The translations under genes were made by a program, and so were the position numbers. This document shows, piece by piece, positions 1-13,600 of a stretch of DNA of 64,000 nt (within the stretch, counting starts at the first letter, position 1; every line of letters begins with the position of its first letter). The stretch is from Nematostella vectensis (taxonomy: Eukaryota > Cnidaria > Anthozoa > Actiniaria > Edwardsiidae), in assembly GCF_932526225.1 (NCBI RefSeq), contig NC_064044.1, forward strand, positions 16,307,453 through 16,371,452, written 5' to 3'. The notes beneath the pieces were generated by a model. That model was not told where the DNA came from. It saw only the letters and a list, made by a program, of their open reading frames with translations, and did no database searches.

Positions 1-345
1 CAACTAGAACAAGTGAATACTCGACAACTAAAACAAGCAAATACTCGACAACTAGAACAAGTAAATACTCGACAACTAGAACAAGCAAATACTCGACAAC
101 TAGAACTAGTAAATACTCGACAACTAGAACAAGCAAATACTCGACAACTTAAGAACAAGTAAATACTCGACAACAAGAACAAGTAAATACTCGACAACAA
201 GAACAAGTGAATACTCGACAACTAAAACAAGCAAATACTCGACAACTAGAACAAGTAAATTCTCGACAACTAAAACAAGCAAATACTCGACAACTAGAAC
301 TAGTAAATACTCGACAACTAGAACAAGCAAATACTCGACAACTAA
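1..345. repeat. 24-bp minisatellite
   Basis: A tandem array with unit close to CAACTAGAACAAGTAAATAC plus TCGA continues from beyond the window start to about 345. Units differ by a few substitutions (CAAGCAAATA against CAAGTAAATA). The open frame on the - strand across it is a by-product of the 24-bp period and is not a gene. Confidence 0.95.
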
Positions 346-2535
346 ATCACACGCCGTTGGATGTCAAGTGCTGAGAAATGTGGCGCTCTATGACCCTAGT
401 GTTTGTTACTGAATGTCCTTTAGATATAACGGGTGTCCTAATTGAGTGGCTGCCGAGATCTTGATAACTGTCCCTTCGCACACTTGGTACTTGACGCGCG
501 AGGATGACAAAATGGCAGCTTACAGAGGCTGTTGTACTATTTTCACCATCCTCTTTGTGCTTATTAGTTTGTCCTGGCAAGCCCAGTGATAGCATGAAAA
601 CTGAGTTAGGGATGGGAGGGCTGGGAAAAAGAGAATGTGGGCAAAGATCCCAAGAGCACGCTGAGTCCACGTGGGAGGAATACGACAGCAGCGCCCAAGA
701 GAGGTGAAGCGAATGAGCGATATGCTAATGAAAACTTTAACTTAGTCACTACTGAGTCCGGTGAGAACGGTACTTAGATAATCAGAGCGGAAGGATTTTA
801 ATACGTACATTCAAGCACATTTTCGCTATCCAAAGACGAAGGCCATGATCAATGAGATGGGATAACTATACATAAACTTAAATAATTCTAGAAACCAAAT
901 TGGAGTGGAAAAATATCGCCTTGGGGAATGTTGCTAAATAATCAAAGTCGCTAGAATAGCCTTCTAGGAGCCGGGACTGATGCCTGATTGACAGGACCTT
1001 TTTATGTAAGCTGACCGGAAGTAAACCGCATTTTGAATCTCGGTAAAGACACTTCATTACCAAAACTGTATACCTTTCAAATGCCCTTTGCTGGAGGCAT
1101 AGTCAATCGCTTTTTTTTAACGTGTTTTTTTGTGTGACGTGGGCAAGTGCGCAGCTCCCCCTTGCCTGCCCTTGAGGTCTTATTCATAATCAAGTTTTTT
1201 TTTCAGGAAGTTACAAATCTTGAAGTGGATATTGTCTTGAAATAAGTGGCGATATAGTTTTAATGTTTGAGCGTTTACTGTCAACAAGTTGTCATTTGAT
1301 ACACAGCACAAACGCTGCAATCGTCGAAACCTCCATATTCACCCGTTATTCTGTGTTATTTTGTGCAACAAGCTAGAAACTACGTCAAGCTTTTACCTAC
1401 TATTTTGTGTCACTTTAAAGCAATAATATAAATGGTGCTTTTGATTTTAACCAGAATGTTCAATGAAAACATTATTGAGAAACATATCCTGCAACGTCAA
1501 AAACTACACTTTTATAACACAAACCCATAAATACTCAAAACCCACGTTTGAAAATATCTTTAAAACGAAAAGTAATATATCCTATTAAAATTGAGACTAT
1601 ATCAAAAGCAGGCGTTTTATGGTTGTTTAGCGAGTTTGACATCGCTTGTGGATAGTGCAGGTGTACATTAAATCACTTTGAATGGCACTCGTAACACATT
1701 ACTTGGTGTGGCGGGTAGGATGCGTGGATTAGCCGAGAAGGAAACCCTTAATCTCAGAGTAACGGAACCCAAATAACAACAATACTCAAACCCATTAACC
1801 TAGCTCTGTGGATATTGTGTGATATTTGGTATGGCTAGCCACTGCTCACTGCATTTTGTTAATGGGTTAATGGAGGATTACTCATTTAGGAAATAAACGT
1901 TATGCTTTTGAAAAAACAACAGTTTAACGACAGTCACTGATAGTGCGACCGAAATCACAGATCGGGCCGCGCAAGTAGAGAGGTATGTACGAATCATATC
2001 GTTATCGCTGTCGTTATTCTTATGTTTTCTATTCTCCTTTTTTTTTTTTTACAAAACGTCTATCTTATCTTAATTAAGCAAAATTGATACCGATTAAAAT
2101 TCGAAAAGAAAGAAAATATAGAAAAAACCCAACCAGGCGTTTTTATCTATGAATTTGATCGTTATCTTAAACGTAAACAGTTTGTTATCTCACTATCCTT
2201 ATTGGGATTAAGTATTTTAGGGAAACTCTAAGCTTCGTTTCTAGAGAATATTTGTAAACTTGGTATGGTTGTATGTTTTTACATCAATAACTACTTAAAG
2301 AACAGAGAGAGAAAGAGAAATGAATTGTTATTTCGTGCATTAATCCTTGTTGACGTATAGACGATAGATGGTGGTACACAAATTTTGTCTCTTCCATTCG
2401 TTCTTCTATCGAAAACGGTTAAAAAACACACGAATTAGACATAGAGAAAGAGAAAAGACACGAGAAGAGATCGAGTTTTTTTTTTGCGTTCACGAGTTTA
2501 TATAGCTATGCAATATGACGAAGTTTTTGGCGAAC
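346..2535. other. no gene recognised
   Basis: AT-rich sequence with short homopolymer runs. Open frames of 60-107 codons at 347-670, 504-707 and 878-1063 show no recognisable domain and overlap one another on opposite strands. I see no credible gene here. Confidence 0.5.
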
Positions 2536-2569
2536 AAGCTTTTACATTTTCGGAAAAATGTAAAAGCTT
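2536..2569. repeat. near-perfect hairpin
   Basis: AAGCTTTTACATTTT is followed within three bases by its reverse complement, giving a 15-bp stem with a very small loop. No gene lies beside it, so it may be the core of a fold-back element. Confidence 0.7.
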
Positions 2570-2809
2570 TAAATGGAAAATTAGAAATTATTTATAAATC
2601 AAATCAATAAGTCCTTTAAAATCGGGTAACGCCCTCTTGTATCTATTTAACCACAAGATCTTTCTCCGTATAGATACTGTTGCTGTTAACACAATATTTA
2701 TAATCCCTTAAAAAAGCTGAGGTTTTAAATTCAATTGTACAAGCTAGAGAAAGACTATCAAAGATATCTAAGATAATAACCCTGAATGCGAGAAAGCCCG
2801 TTCCAATGT

Positions 2810-2950
2810 TCCTCTTTTGTATTATAATCAAACAAGGACGCGCCCATTTATGTTATTAATTTCCTCTTTTCTATTATAATCAAACTAGGACGCGCCCATT
2901 TCAGCTTTTAATTCTTCTTTTCTATTATAATCAAAATAGGACACGCGTAT
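2810..2950. repeat. three degenerate tandem copies, about 53 bp
   Basis: The motif TATTATAATCAAAC followed by AGGACGCGCCCATTT occurs three times in tandem with increasing divergence; the third copy ends in ACACGCGTATCC. Confidence 0.7.
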
Positions 2951-4445
2951 CCAATATTGCTGGCTATCCAATCCTGTTTTGGACAATAAAGTCTTTATGT
3001 AACTACAACTAGAAAAACTACCAATCGAAATTGAGTCGTCTTCTTTAAAATCTCTTTGGTAGGTTTCGTTTCAGAGATGACATATAAACTCTGAAAGATC
3101 TTTAAAAAAATATGATGTTTTTTGGTAAGGCTAGGGGTCATTTTCATCGTATTAAGAAATAGTTGTTGAAGCATCGGCTGTAGAATCACGCTCCTTTAAG
3201 TACAAGGTCATAGGCACGTTTTGTTATCTGGTAACCGTTATCTCCTACGTGATCTTTTCAGCGAGACACTCTGTCGATCAGCTGAGAAAACAATCCAATT
3301 CCCTCAATACATAATTACTCCATAAAGCCACAGAACTCGATACTATACCATTGACTCGGAAAATAGGTAAAAGGAGATTAATTGTTTTAAAAAAATACTT
3401 AATTAAAAACGTACCATGTATGGTATTAGTCTTCCAAATGAGTTCATATTCCCCTCAAGAAATGGGCTTAGTGCGCAAACAGTAATTGCGATCGAAAACT
3501 ATCCTACCACTGGATTGTCTTATACTAGAAACCATCCACAAAGCAGTGAGGAAAAGTTAGACATCACCAAATAGATTGTATATTTCGCTGTATAATAAAT
3601 CTATTTAAGATGCCCTCTCTGTATTGCTTATTGTACTAAATAAAAGATACAGATATTGTTCGGAACTACTTGAATATCGCCCCGAACAAACTCCGTAAAC
3701 TTCTATGGCCGGTCTAGCCACGCCCACCTAAAGAGGCACGCGCGCGATATTTGGTTGAAAATATGTTTGTTACTCGCTTGAAGTAGCCGATGGAATAACA
3801 TGCCATGGTTTGGCCCTTTAACAAAATGTTAAAGATAATGATAAAAAGATACCAAGAATCAGAGTGTAATTCCTAATATAAGATTTAATGACGTCTCAGG
3901 AATAATGAAAATCTATATCAAAATACTGTGTTGATATACTTTGAATAAAAACTCCTGAGGAAAATACATTGCCAATAACACAGGATTAAAAAGATACATA
4001 AAATAGGTAATGGCTTCTCTTAAAAATATTCGAACGATATGCGAATAGTATAATCAATAAGATTTAAAGACTCGCCACCCTTTATACGCTGTGATTAACG
4101 ACTTCCAGGGTGTCAAACGTTTCGATGCTTTGTGGCTAGAATTTAAGTACTTGTACTTGAAAACATTTCATCTTAGTGTCCGTAACAATTCAACTTTCTC
4201 AATACTCAAATCTTTTACAATTAGCGGTAATCGAATGTCCTCGAATGACTTGTGGCATTTAGAAATATAATGATATACGCGGCGTAGAAGTGCAAGGGAG
4301 CTATAGAAGCAGTTGCGTCTATTGTTCTGTTTTCACAATAAAATAAAAAAAGGGGAGGGGGAGTAGGAGATAAAACAATTAAAATCTGTGTTGTCTCCCC
4401 CCTCCCCAGAATTTATTTGCTTCCGCCGCCCATGCTGTAGTCTTT
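2951..4445. other. no gene recognised
   Basis: AT-rich sequence without a supported coding region. A purine tract (GGGGAGGGGG near 4352) and a pyrimidine tract (CCCCCCTCCCC near 4397) could pair as a hairpin. Confidence 0.5.
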
Positions 4446-4447
4446 AC

Positions 4448-4745
4448 TGTACTGTAGTTACACCCTTGTGCAAATGGCATTTGAGCGTGACCCCTTAGGG
4501 CTCTCTACCTTGCGTGACCCCTTAGAGTTTTCTACCTTAGTTAAACATCTAGATAATAATCCACCCCCACCCCCACCCCCACCACTGTAGTTAAACCCTC
4601 GTGCAAATGGCATTTGAGCGTGACCCCTTAGGGCTCTCTACCTTGCGTGACCTCTTAGGGCTCTCTACCTTGCGTGACACCTTAGAGTTTTCTACCTTAG
4701 TTAAACATCTAGATAATAATCCACCCCCACCCCCACCCCACCCCC
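4448..4745. repeat. direct duplication of about 135-160 bp
   Basis: Two head-to-tail copies (about 4448-4580 and 4582-4745) share CTGTAGTTA, GCAAATGGCATTTGAGCG, TAGATAATAATCCACCCCC and the CCACCC tail. The second copy has an extra internal repeat of the GGGCTCTCTACCTTGCGTGA segment. Confidence 0.85.
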
Positions 4746-4954
4746 ATGGTACCCGCTTCATGCCATCTAGAATAAGGACTCAGGAAAATTTCAACTAAAT
4801 GGAATACGCTATTTCGTAAAGAACTTAGCATTATAATTTTGAAATGTATGACCATTTGAAAATCGCTCTTGGCGACACTATGGATTGCTTTTTTTTTTTT
4901 TGAAGCTGGCAATTTTTAAGATCACAGAAAATTTGAGGGTGCCCCTTGCCTCTT

Positions 4955-7460
4955 GTCTTGTTGCTCGATTTGCTTATTGTTTCAACTATTCAGAATTAAA
5001 GGAATTCGAGTCATCTAGTTGCTTGATTTGCTTATTGTTTCAACTATTCAGAATTAAAGGAACCCGAGTCATCTTGTTGCTTGATTTGCCTATTGTTCCA
5101 GCTATTCAGAATAAAAGGAATCCGAGTCATCTAGTTGCTTGATTTGCTTATTGTTTCAACTATTCAGAATAAAAGGAATACGAGTCATCTTGTTTCTTGA
5201 TTTGCTTATTGTTTCAACTATTCAGAATAAAAGGAATCCGAGTCATCTTGTTGCTTGATTTGCTTATTGTTTCAACTATTCAGAATAAAAGGAATCCGAG
5301 TCATCTTTTTGCTTGATTTGCTTATTGTTTCAACTATTCAGAATAAAAGGAATTCGAGTCATCTTGTTGCTTGATCTGCTTATTGGTTCAACTATTCAGA
5401 ATAAAAGGAATCCGAGTCATCTTGTTGCTTGATTTGCTTATTGTTTCAACTATTCAGAATAAAAGGAATCCTAGTCTTCTTGTTGCTTGATTTGCTTATT
5501 GTTTCAACTATTCAGAATAAAAGGAATCCGAGTCGTCTTGTTGCTTTATCTGCTTATTGTTTCAACTATTCAGAATTAAAGGAATTCGAGTCATCTTGTT
5601 GCTTTATCTGCTTATTGTTTCAACTATTCAGAATTAAAGGAACCCGAGTCATCTTGTTGCTTGATCTGCTTATTGTTTCAACTATTCAGAATAAAAGGAA
5701 TCCGAGTCTTCTTGTTGCTTGATTTGCCTATTGTTTCAACTATTTAGAATAAAAGGAATCCGAGTCATCTTGTTGCTTGATTTGCTTATTGTTTCAACTA
5801 TTTAGAATAAAAGGAATTCGAGTCGTCTTGTTGCTTGATTTGCTTATTGTTTCAACTATTCAGAATAAAATGAATCCGAGTCGTCTTGTTGCTTGATTTG
5901 CTTATTGTTTCAGCTATTCAGAATAAAAGGAATCCGAGTAATCTTGTTGCTTGATTTGCTTATTGTTTCAGCTATTCAGGATAAAAGGAATCCGGGTAAT
6001 CTTGTTGCTTGATCTGCTTGTTGTTTCAGCTATTCAGAATAAAAGGAATCCGAGTCATCTTGTTGCTTGATTTGCTTATTGTTTCAACTATTCAGAATAA
6101 AAGGAATACGAGTCGTCTTGTTGCTTGATCTGCTTGTTGTTTCAACTATTCAGAATGAAAGGAATCCGAGTCATCTTGTTGCTTGATTTGCCTATCGTTT
6201 CAACTATTCTAAATAAAAGGAATACGAGTCATCTTGTTGCTTGATTTGCTTGTTGTTTCAACTATTCAGAATAAAAGGAATACGAGTCGTCTTGTTGCTT
6301 GATCTGCTTGTTGTTTCAACTATTCAGAATGAAAGGAATTCGAGTCATCTTGTTGCTTGATTTGCCTATTGTTTCTTGTTTCAACTATTCAGAATAAAAG
6401 GAATACGAGTCATCTTGTTGCTTGATTTGCTTATTGTTTCAACTATTCAGAATAAAAGGAATACGAGTCATCTTGTTGCTTGATTTGCTTATTGTTTCAA
6501 CTATTCAGAATTAAAGGAATTCGAGTCATCTAGTTGCTTGATTTGCTTATTGTTTCAACTATTCAGAATAAAAGGAATCCGAGTCATCTTGTTGCTTGAT
6601 TTGCTTATTGTTTCAACTATTCAGAATAAAAGGAATCCGAGTCATCTTGCTGCTTGATTTGCTTATTGTTTCAACTATTCAGAATAAAAGGAATCCGAGT
6701 CATCTTGTTGCTTGATTTGCTTATTGTTTCAACTATTCAGAATAAAAGGAACCCGAGTCATCTTGTTGCTTGATTTGCTTATTGTTTCAACTATTCAGAA
6801 TAAAAGGAATTCGAGTCATCTTGTTGCTTTATCTGCTTATTGTTTCAACTATTCAGAATAAAAGGAATCCGAGTCATCTTGTTGCTTGATCTGCTTATTG
6901 TTTCGACTATTTAGAATAAAAGGAATCCGAGTCATCTAGTTGCTTGATTTGCTTATTGTTTCAACTATTCAGAATTAAAGGAACCCGAGTCATCTTGTTG
7001 CTTGATTTGCTTATTGATTCAGCTATTCAGGATAAAAGGAATCCGGGTAATCTTGTTGCTTGATTTGCTTATTGATTCAGCTATTCAGAATAAAAGGAAT
7101 ACGAGTCATCTTGTTGCTTGATTTGCTTATTGTTTCAACTATTCAGAATTAAAGGAACCCGAGTCATCTTGTTGCTTGATTTGCTTATTGATTCAGCTAT
7201 TCAGGATAAAAGGAATCCGGGTAATCTTGTTGCTTGATTTGCTTATTGATTCAGCTATTCAGAATAAAAGGAATACGAGTCATCTTGTTGCTTGATTTGC
7301 TTATTGTTTCAACTATTCAGAATAAAAGGAACCCGAGTCATCTTGTTGCTTGATTTGCTTATTGATTCAGCTATTCAGGATAAAAGGAATCCGGGTAATC
7401 TTGTTGCTTGATTTGCTTATTGATTCAGCTATTCAGAATAAAAGGAATCCGAGTCATCTT
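4955..7460. repeat. 58-bp minisatellite, about 43 copies
   Basis: The unit contains TTGTTGCTTGATTTGCTTAT, then TGTTTCAACTATTCAGAATA and AAAGGAATCCGAGTCATC. The array is about 2.5 kb long. Some units carry two- to three-unit higher-order patterns (for example GATTCAGCTATTCAGGATAA from 7010 to 7400). The last unit ends a few bases before the PRDM start codon at 7465, so the array occupies the promoter and 5' leader position of that gene. Short + strand open frames in it follow the repeat and are not genes. Confidence 0.95.
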
Positions 7461-7464
7461 CTAC

Positions 7465-7630
7465 ATGGCGGATCTCATCCCAGAATGCATTGTTAACGCC
7501 GTATTGTACCGGAGACCTGTTACAAGATTAGCACCCCCCGGAAACTCTATGTACCAAACGAGCTGCTCTTGTGAAGAATGTCTAAGGAAAAGGGGGGAGC
7601 AAGCCTGCGGGCTGGAGTATGCGCTGGGAG
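7465..7630 (+). CDS. PRDM gene exon 1 (start)
   Basis: Starts ATGGCGGAT and ends GGGAG before GTGAGG. It encodes residues 1-55, including a cysteine-rich [10 protein letters not shown] stretch. It ends one base into a codon, which the two bases opening exon 2 complete. No acceptor site precedes the ATG, so this is taken as the first coding exon. Confidence 0.75.
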
Positions 7631-10600
7631 GTGAGGCCTTATTTATTCAGTTGCGTCTCCAGTCCTTCACTCGGGCAATTCATTTATTTCTAAGACAAAT
7701 CCAACAATATACCAAAAAGGTTGTTTGAATTTAAGCAGTCACTATCTGATTTCCCCGCTGTTTTTGTGGTGTTTTTTTTTTTTGTGCGGTCGCCCCACAG
7801 GCTTCCCAACCTCGTCAGTAATGGCGTTGGTCTACTCAGCCACGTGTCCAGTGCCCCTAGTGACGAGAGTGGGAAGCCTGTGGTCTACTCAGCCACGTGA
7901 CGATTTCTCAAATTGTGCAACACATTTTTTACGCCGATACAAACCTTGTATACCCATAAATGACGTCATTAGAAACGTCATTAAATTAACGTCATTAAAA
8001 TATGACGTCATTAAAAACGAAAATACTCAAATCACATTTTAGAAATATCATTAAACATCCACACTTGGCAGATGTTACGGTCTGCTCCCAAGGTTCTTGT
8101 ATAAAGATGTAGTGTATTCATAAGTCAGATTTTATTACCAAGTATGTAAGATTTCACTCTTTTCTCCTCTTTTCGCAAAATGTCATGCCTGTTCTCGCTG
8201 GTGTAAAGTGACTTCCTTAGATAATGATTTTTTGTATAAATGAAGGAGATAAACAATACTTCCGTGTATAGCAAATATAGGGTATTTGATGGTATTAATG
8301 TGATGTTTATAACTTTTGTTTACTTATCTGTATTTAACATATATTTAGTGTGAAGTGTTTAAGTGTAACTAAATTTATAATACAAATAATACTAATACTA
8401 ATGCATAATAGATATTAGCATTACCCTACCGTTGCACCCCGCTTGACACCTACATGACATCTGCCAAGTGTAAATGTCTAAAAATGTTTCCCCAATGAGA
8501 ATTCCCTTTTTTAGTGACGTAATTGATGACGCCATGCCAAGGTACCATATCGTCGCCCCCCTGTTGACACCTACATGTCATCTGCCAAGTTTGGTTTTTT
8601 AATGATGTTATTACATTTATGGGCGACGTGTTCTTACATTTATGGTTAACGTTGTTTATAACATTTATGGGCAGTGTTACTTTTATGTTTGTTCTTACAT
8701 TTATGGGCGACATGTTCTTACATTTATGATTGTTCTTACATTTATGGGTGATACAAACCTAAAACTATTTAAAAGCATCGAAATAACAAGGTACACGACA
8801 TTTGGTCGTGGAGTAGGTTGAATCTGTAATAATTTATTTGTTTTCAAACATTTAGAAAAAGTACCCACCAAGCAGCTGCCGAGCGGTCTGAGGATCGCGC
8901 GCATCACTGATGGGCTATCTATTCGGTATGGTATCATAAGTGAAGAGGTCATCAAGTCGGGTACACTGTTTGGGCCTTACAGTGGTCTTGTGGTGAGCTC
9001 CGAAGATCTAGACACTGACGGGGACAACGCTTATGTCTGGGAGGTAAGCAGGCAGCAGCGCATGCGCTCTGGTTGCCAATGATCAACAAGAGCTCGTGAT
9101 TAAAGAAAGGACCTCCGCCCATTTGGCGCCAGAACTCGCAAACTCGCCAATATCTAAATTTTGAATTTTGATTTGGATTGATGGATATATGGATACATAG
9201 ATACGCTTATACATAGATAGACGGATTTATAGATACTCGGATTTATAGATACACGGATTTATAGATACACGGATTTATAGATACACGGAAACATAGATAC
9301 ACGGAAACATAGATACACGGATTTATAGATACACGGATTTACAGATACACGGAAACATAGATACACGGATTTATAGATACACGAATTTATTCATAGAGAT
9401 TACCTCATGGTTGGTGAGCGCGTACAATAAAAATTGTACAAGCGAACCAACCATGAAGTAATTTGTTTATTATATATATACTGAGATTTAGAAACTAGAA
9501 AAAGATAAACATAGACAGAAACGGGCCACGACACAGGATACCCACGCTAGCAAATAAGCACATGACGACACATCTACTGAAAAGGGGAGGGGTGGTATGG
9601 GATTCACAAGAAACAATTTGACACTAGGGGAGGGGTGGTACCTGAACCTGAAAGAAGGGTCCAAAGTTCATTTGGGAAGCAAAGCCAGCCAACCAGCCAG
9701 CCACGCTTCACGACGAATTAGAAGCTATTTAGCGCATGCGCAAATAGCTTTAAAAAATGTACGACCAATCAGGCGCGCTCTTACTGGTGAAAGGACGATT
9801 TTTATCCGATGAAATTTTGGTGCGTAAATCTCAGTATGTATAAAATAAATGGATTCATAGATACACGGAAACATAAATACAATGATACATACCATGCTTT
9901 ATAAATGTTCATTTATTCTTCAAGTTTTTAACAATCGTTATCAAAATAATTTTCTCTAAACTTATAACCTTGCAGTAGATTTCTGCACTTTTATCCGCCA
10001 ATCAAAGAACCTTGGCAATGGGATGCTTTAGACTGTTTATTTACGCAGTGCCTCTATAACTTGGACAGGTTTTCGACGACCACGGCTTTATCGTCCATTA
10101 CGTAGACGGTGAACAATCTCCTGACAACTGGCTCAAATTCATGCGATGCGCCACAACCGCGATTTCCCAGAATGTGAACCTGGTGCAGCGAGGGACTAAG
10201 CTTTACTACGAGACGTCACGAGACGTGCTTCAAGGCGAGGAGCTGCTTGTGTGGTATGGAGAAGGTCACGTGACGATGATGGGTCTTCCTATTGGTTTGG
10301 CAGAAAAAGCGAAAGATGCGACGCAAAGTAAGAAATGCTTGCATGAAAACGTCGCATTCGACCTCCAGTTCCAGTATCCTAAGATAGAGAAAAAAGGATT
10401 AATATTATAACAAACTATTATTACAACTATTTCTGAATTTCGTACGCTATGGTAAAAATAGATCGCCACTATTTCTGCCTTTCGTATATATTATGGTAAA
10501 AATAGATCGCCACGGGGGGGGGGGACTAGAGAGTTTGAGAGAAACGAGGGGGGGGCGCGGATCGCCCCTCCGGGCCTCCCAGCCCGCTTTCAGTGAAACG

Positions 10601-13600
10601 GGTGGGAGGCGCGAATCGCCCCTCCGGGCCTCCCAGCCCCACTCCAGGCTGGGGACTTTCGGTGTCGCGTAGATTAATATCGTCGGGACCACTTCGCGTA
10701 GATGGGTAGGTCTACGCAAAACACGCTCCGCGTAGATGGTGTCGGGGAGGTCCGTGAAAACGAGGAGGGCCGCCGACCTACGGAGTGCGGAATAGCCGTT
10801 TTTCGGCCGAAAATTCAAAGCCGCTGGCGTGGCGTTTAAACCTGAGTTTTACTCACGCGGTGCTTGAATTTCTCACAATCCCCCAGTTTGGTCGTTTTCA
10901 TGACTTCGAACTTCTCTCGGGATTTCTCTGCTAAGGCAGCGATAATAGGGCGATGCCATTGAGGGATTCGAACGAATACCGTCGTGTATTCTTTTTATCG
11001 AACGCTCGATCACCGGCCACAGGTCTACGATTTTATGGCAGTCCTTGTTTGCCACAGAAGCCTCCTGTTTCCGAAATACGGTTTCAGAGAGGCGGTCGAA
11101 CTCTTTAAAACTCCATCTACGAAGGCGTCCTCCTCTTTCCCTGAAAGTTACTGAAAGTTTCCAACCAAGCACTTTAGATCTAATTCCGTGTTTGAGTCGA
11201 GCCGCCATCTTGGATAATTGAGCTTGGTACTTCATGACATACGTTTTTAAGGGCTTTGCGACTCGCACTCTAATAAATGAAGCTGTTATGAAGTATCATG
11301 GCTATGTTTTTCCAATGATGCAGTTCGGACCCCCAAGGACTTGCAATTAGACATCCGTCTGTCCTGTGGTATACCGAGCGTTCGAAGGATGAACTGCGGA
11401 AAAGATTATTTCGGGTGGCTAAGGGTCGGCCACGCAAACACGTGCGGCCGGAGGAGCATGGACACCTACTGCAAGGTGCACCTCCAAAGGCTCCGTAAGG
11501 GCAGCCAGTGTTTACCAGGAGATACGAGATCTTGGTGGAGCAGGTATCGTTGCTCTCAAGCCGGTTATGCGGGGCCTGATATTAATGACGACGGCTCGGT
11601 GTGGTGGGTCTTGCACGAGCGAGAGTCTCTGAGGGCGAACGCAGTGCTGCCGCTGGTGCTCGAGATGGTAGACCCCGACCGGCGTTACGGACTCTTCACG
11701 GTCGTTGGCAAGGCCCCCGCAGAGCCATTGGCGCCAATCACGGAGGAGGAAGGGCGCTCGGAGCACAAGATTGGTGGGTCGTTAGTCAAACGAGGGGACC
11801 AAATCGCAGTCGGCGCCCTGGAAGGCATCGATGCTGGTATTTGGGAGAAAGGACGAGAGTACCTCGTCTACGGGAGATACGAGCTTCGCCCTTTACCTGC
11901 GCAAAATGGGGAGCCTGGGCCAATGTTTGAGCGAGAGGGGAGTGACGCCTCCGCTAACTATGTTGTGAGCAATGTTGCCGACTTCTTGAGGAATCGCGGC
12001 ACCTCGCGCTCCCTTGGTCTGGCCAAGGCACGAGGCAAGATCCTCGAGCGATTTGACAAGAAGCTGGTCACTACGGGATGCATCAAAAAAGACCTCTTTG
12101 AGATGGAAAAGAAGCTCGAGATAAAGCTGGTAGCCGTGGACGCCCTGGGAAACGTTATGTGGGACTCGGGGAAGTACAAGAGGGGGTGCACACAAATCCG
12201 CATCCCTTGCCACAATAACCACGCCTGGGCGGAGCTTCCGACTGAACCACCTGCGATCGCGAGCGTCCACGGCCTAGACTTCGAGGTTGAGAGGGAGCTT
12301 CGTTTGTTATGTCAGGAGAAGGCAGCGCCTCGCGCTACCAGTGCCGCCACAAAAACGCGCGAGGCGAAAGAGCGAGAAGTGCTCATTCGCTTCATAAACA
12401 GGGCGATCCCCAGAAGCACGAGGATCTGGCTGTGTGGGCGTGTCATAGTCACGCACGAAGGCAAACTGTACTGACCGGGACAGGACGGAGCGGCTATTGA
12501 CAGGGCGTTTACAGACGAGACTGGATACGATCCTCAATGGCTCCCTAATGACCACCCCGCCTACCAAGAGTACACCGAAGCTACGCACTCGATGGGCGGT
12601 GCAATAGGGTATCGCTTCAAGAAGTGGACCCAAAGAGAGAACATCAGGCCAACGCCTCTTAAATACAGGGACGTCTGGCGAGCGACGCAGGTTGAGTCCA
12701 AAGTGTGAAATAGAAAGGAAAACTTAGGGGCGCAGCCTTATGCGCACATCGACATGCGTGCGACGTACCTAGGATTCGAGGACACCGTCTTCGGCGGCGC
12801 CTCGGACGCCATTGATTTTGTACGGAAATACGGCTTCCCTACGAACGTGTATCGTATCGCAGATGTTGTGGGACGGCCATTGAACGAGGTTTTTCAACTA
12901 ACCGGGGCCATTCAGCTGACCGAGTAGGAGTTCTCTGAGGCCTGCCACCCCTAAACTTCCGGGAGGGTGGGGCAGCACTTGGAGCAAAACGAGGGCTTGA
13001 TCACCACGCCAGAGCTCAAGGACCTATTAGACCCGGATGACCTCGTCATGGCCACAGCGAGGGAGGTGTTGTATAGCGTCGGAAAAAAAAGACTCCATCA
13101 AGTTCCCCCACTCCATCGCGTGCCGCCCCGGCGGCGAAGACTCGCAGTACTCTGAGGGTCAAGATCTCGCTGTCCGTTTCGTAGGCAAGTGCGCTCGCCA
13201 TGGCGACGAGTCCTCGATCGTAGTCCGCGACCGTGAAGAAGCCGCGTATCTGACAAACCTCCTTGCGGGCACCGACCACTCACTTAACTTCGAGCATGCC
13301 GACGGGGCTCATCTGATCCAATACAAAGACGGTGTCCGGCGCTCACAATGGTACCCCATCAGGGCCTTCGTCTTGGCGTACAAAAACATAGCGTTGCGAC
13401 GCATGTTGAGGCGGATCCCTCGCGAAGACGTCCTCCGAGTGTGCACAGATGCCATATACGCAAAGGCGGTGTCCAGTGGTGTGAAGCTCGTGGAGCGAAA
13501 TCCGAGGTATGGAGAGTGGCGCCACAAGAAGCATGGGTACGAGTGGCGACCCGAAGCGGCTTGGGGTCCGAAGAGGTGGGGGAGCTTGGCTAGGGAGCCA

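Noticed and set aside
1-345. Tandem repeats that might be mistaken for a CRISPR array
   Set aside because: There are no unique spacers between units; this and the other arrays are eukaryotic minisatellites.
10265-10270. GAAG/GTCACG as donor of PRDM exon 3
   Set aside because: Weak donor and wrong phase for exon 4; CGCAAA/GTAAGA at 10,327 fits both consensus and phase.
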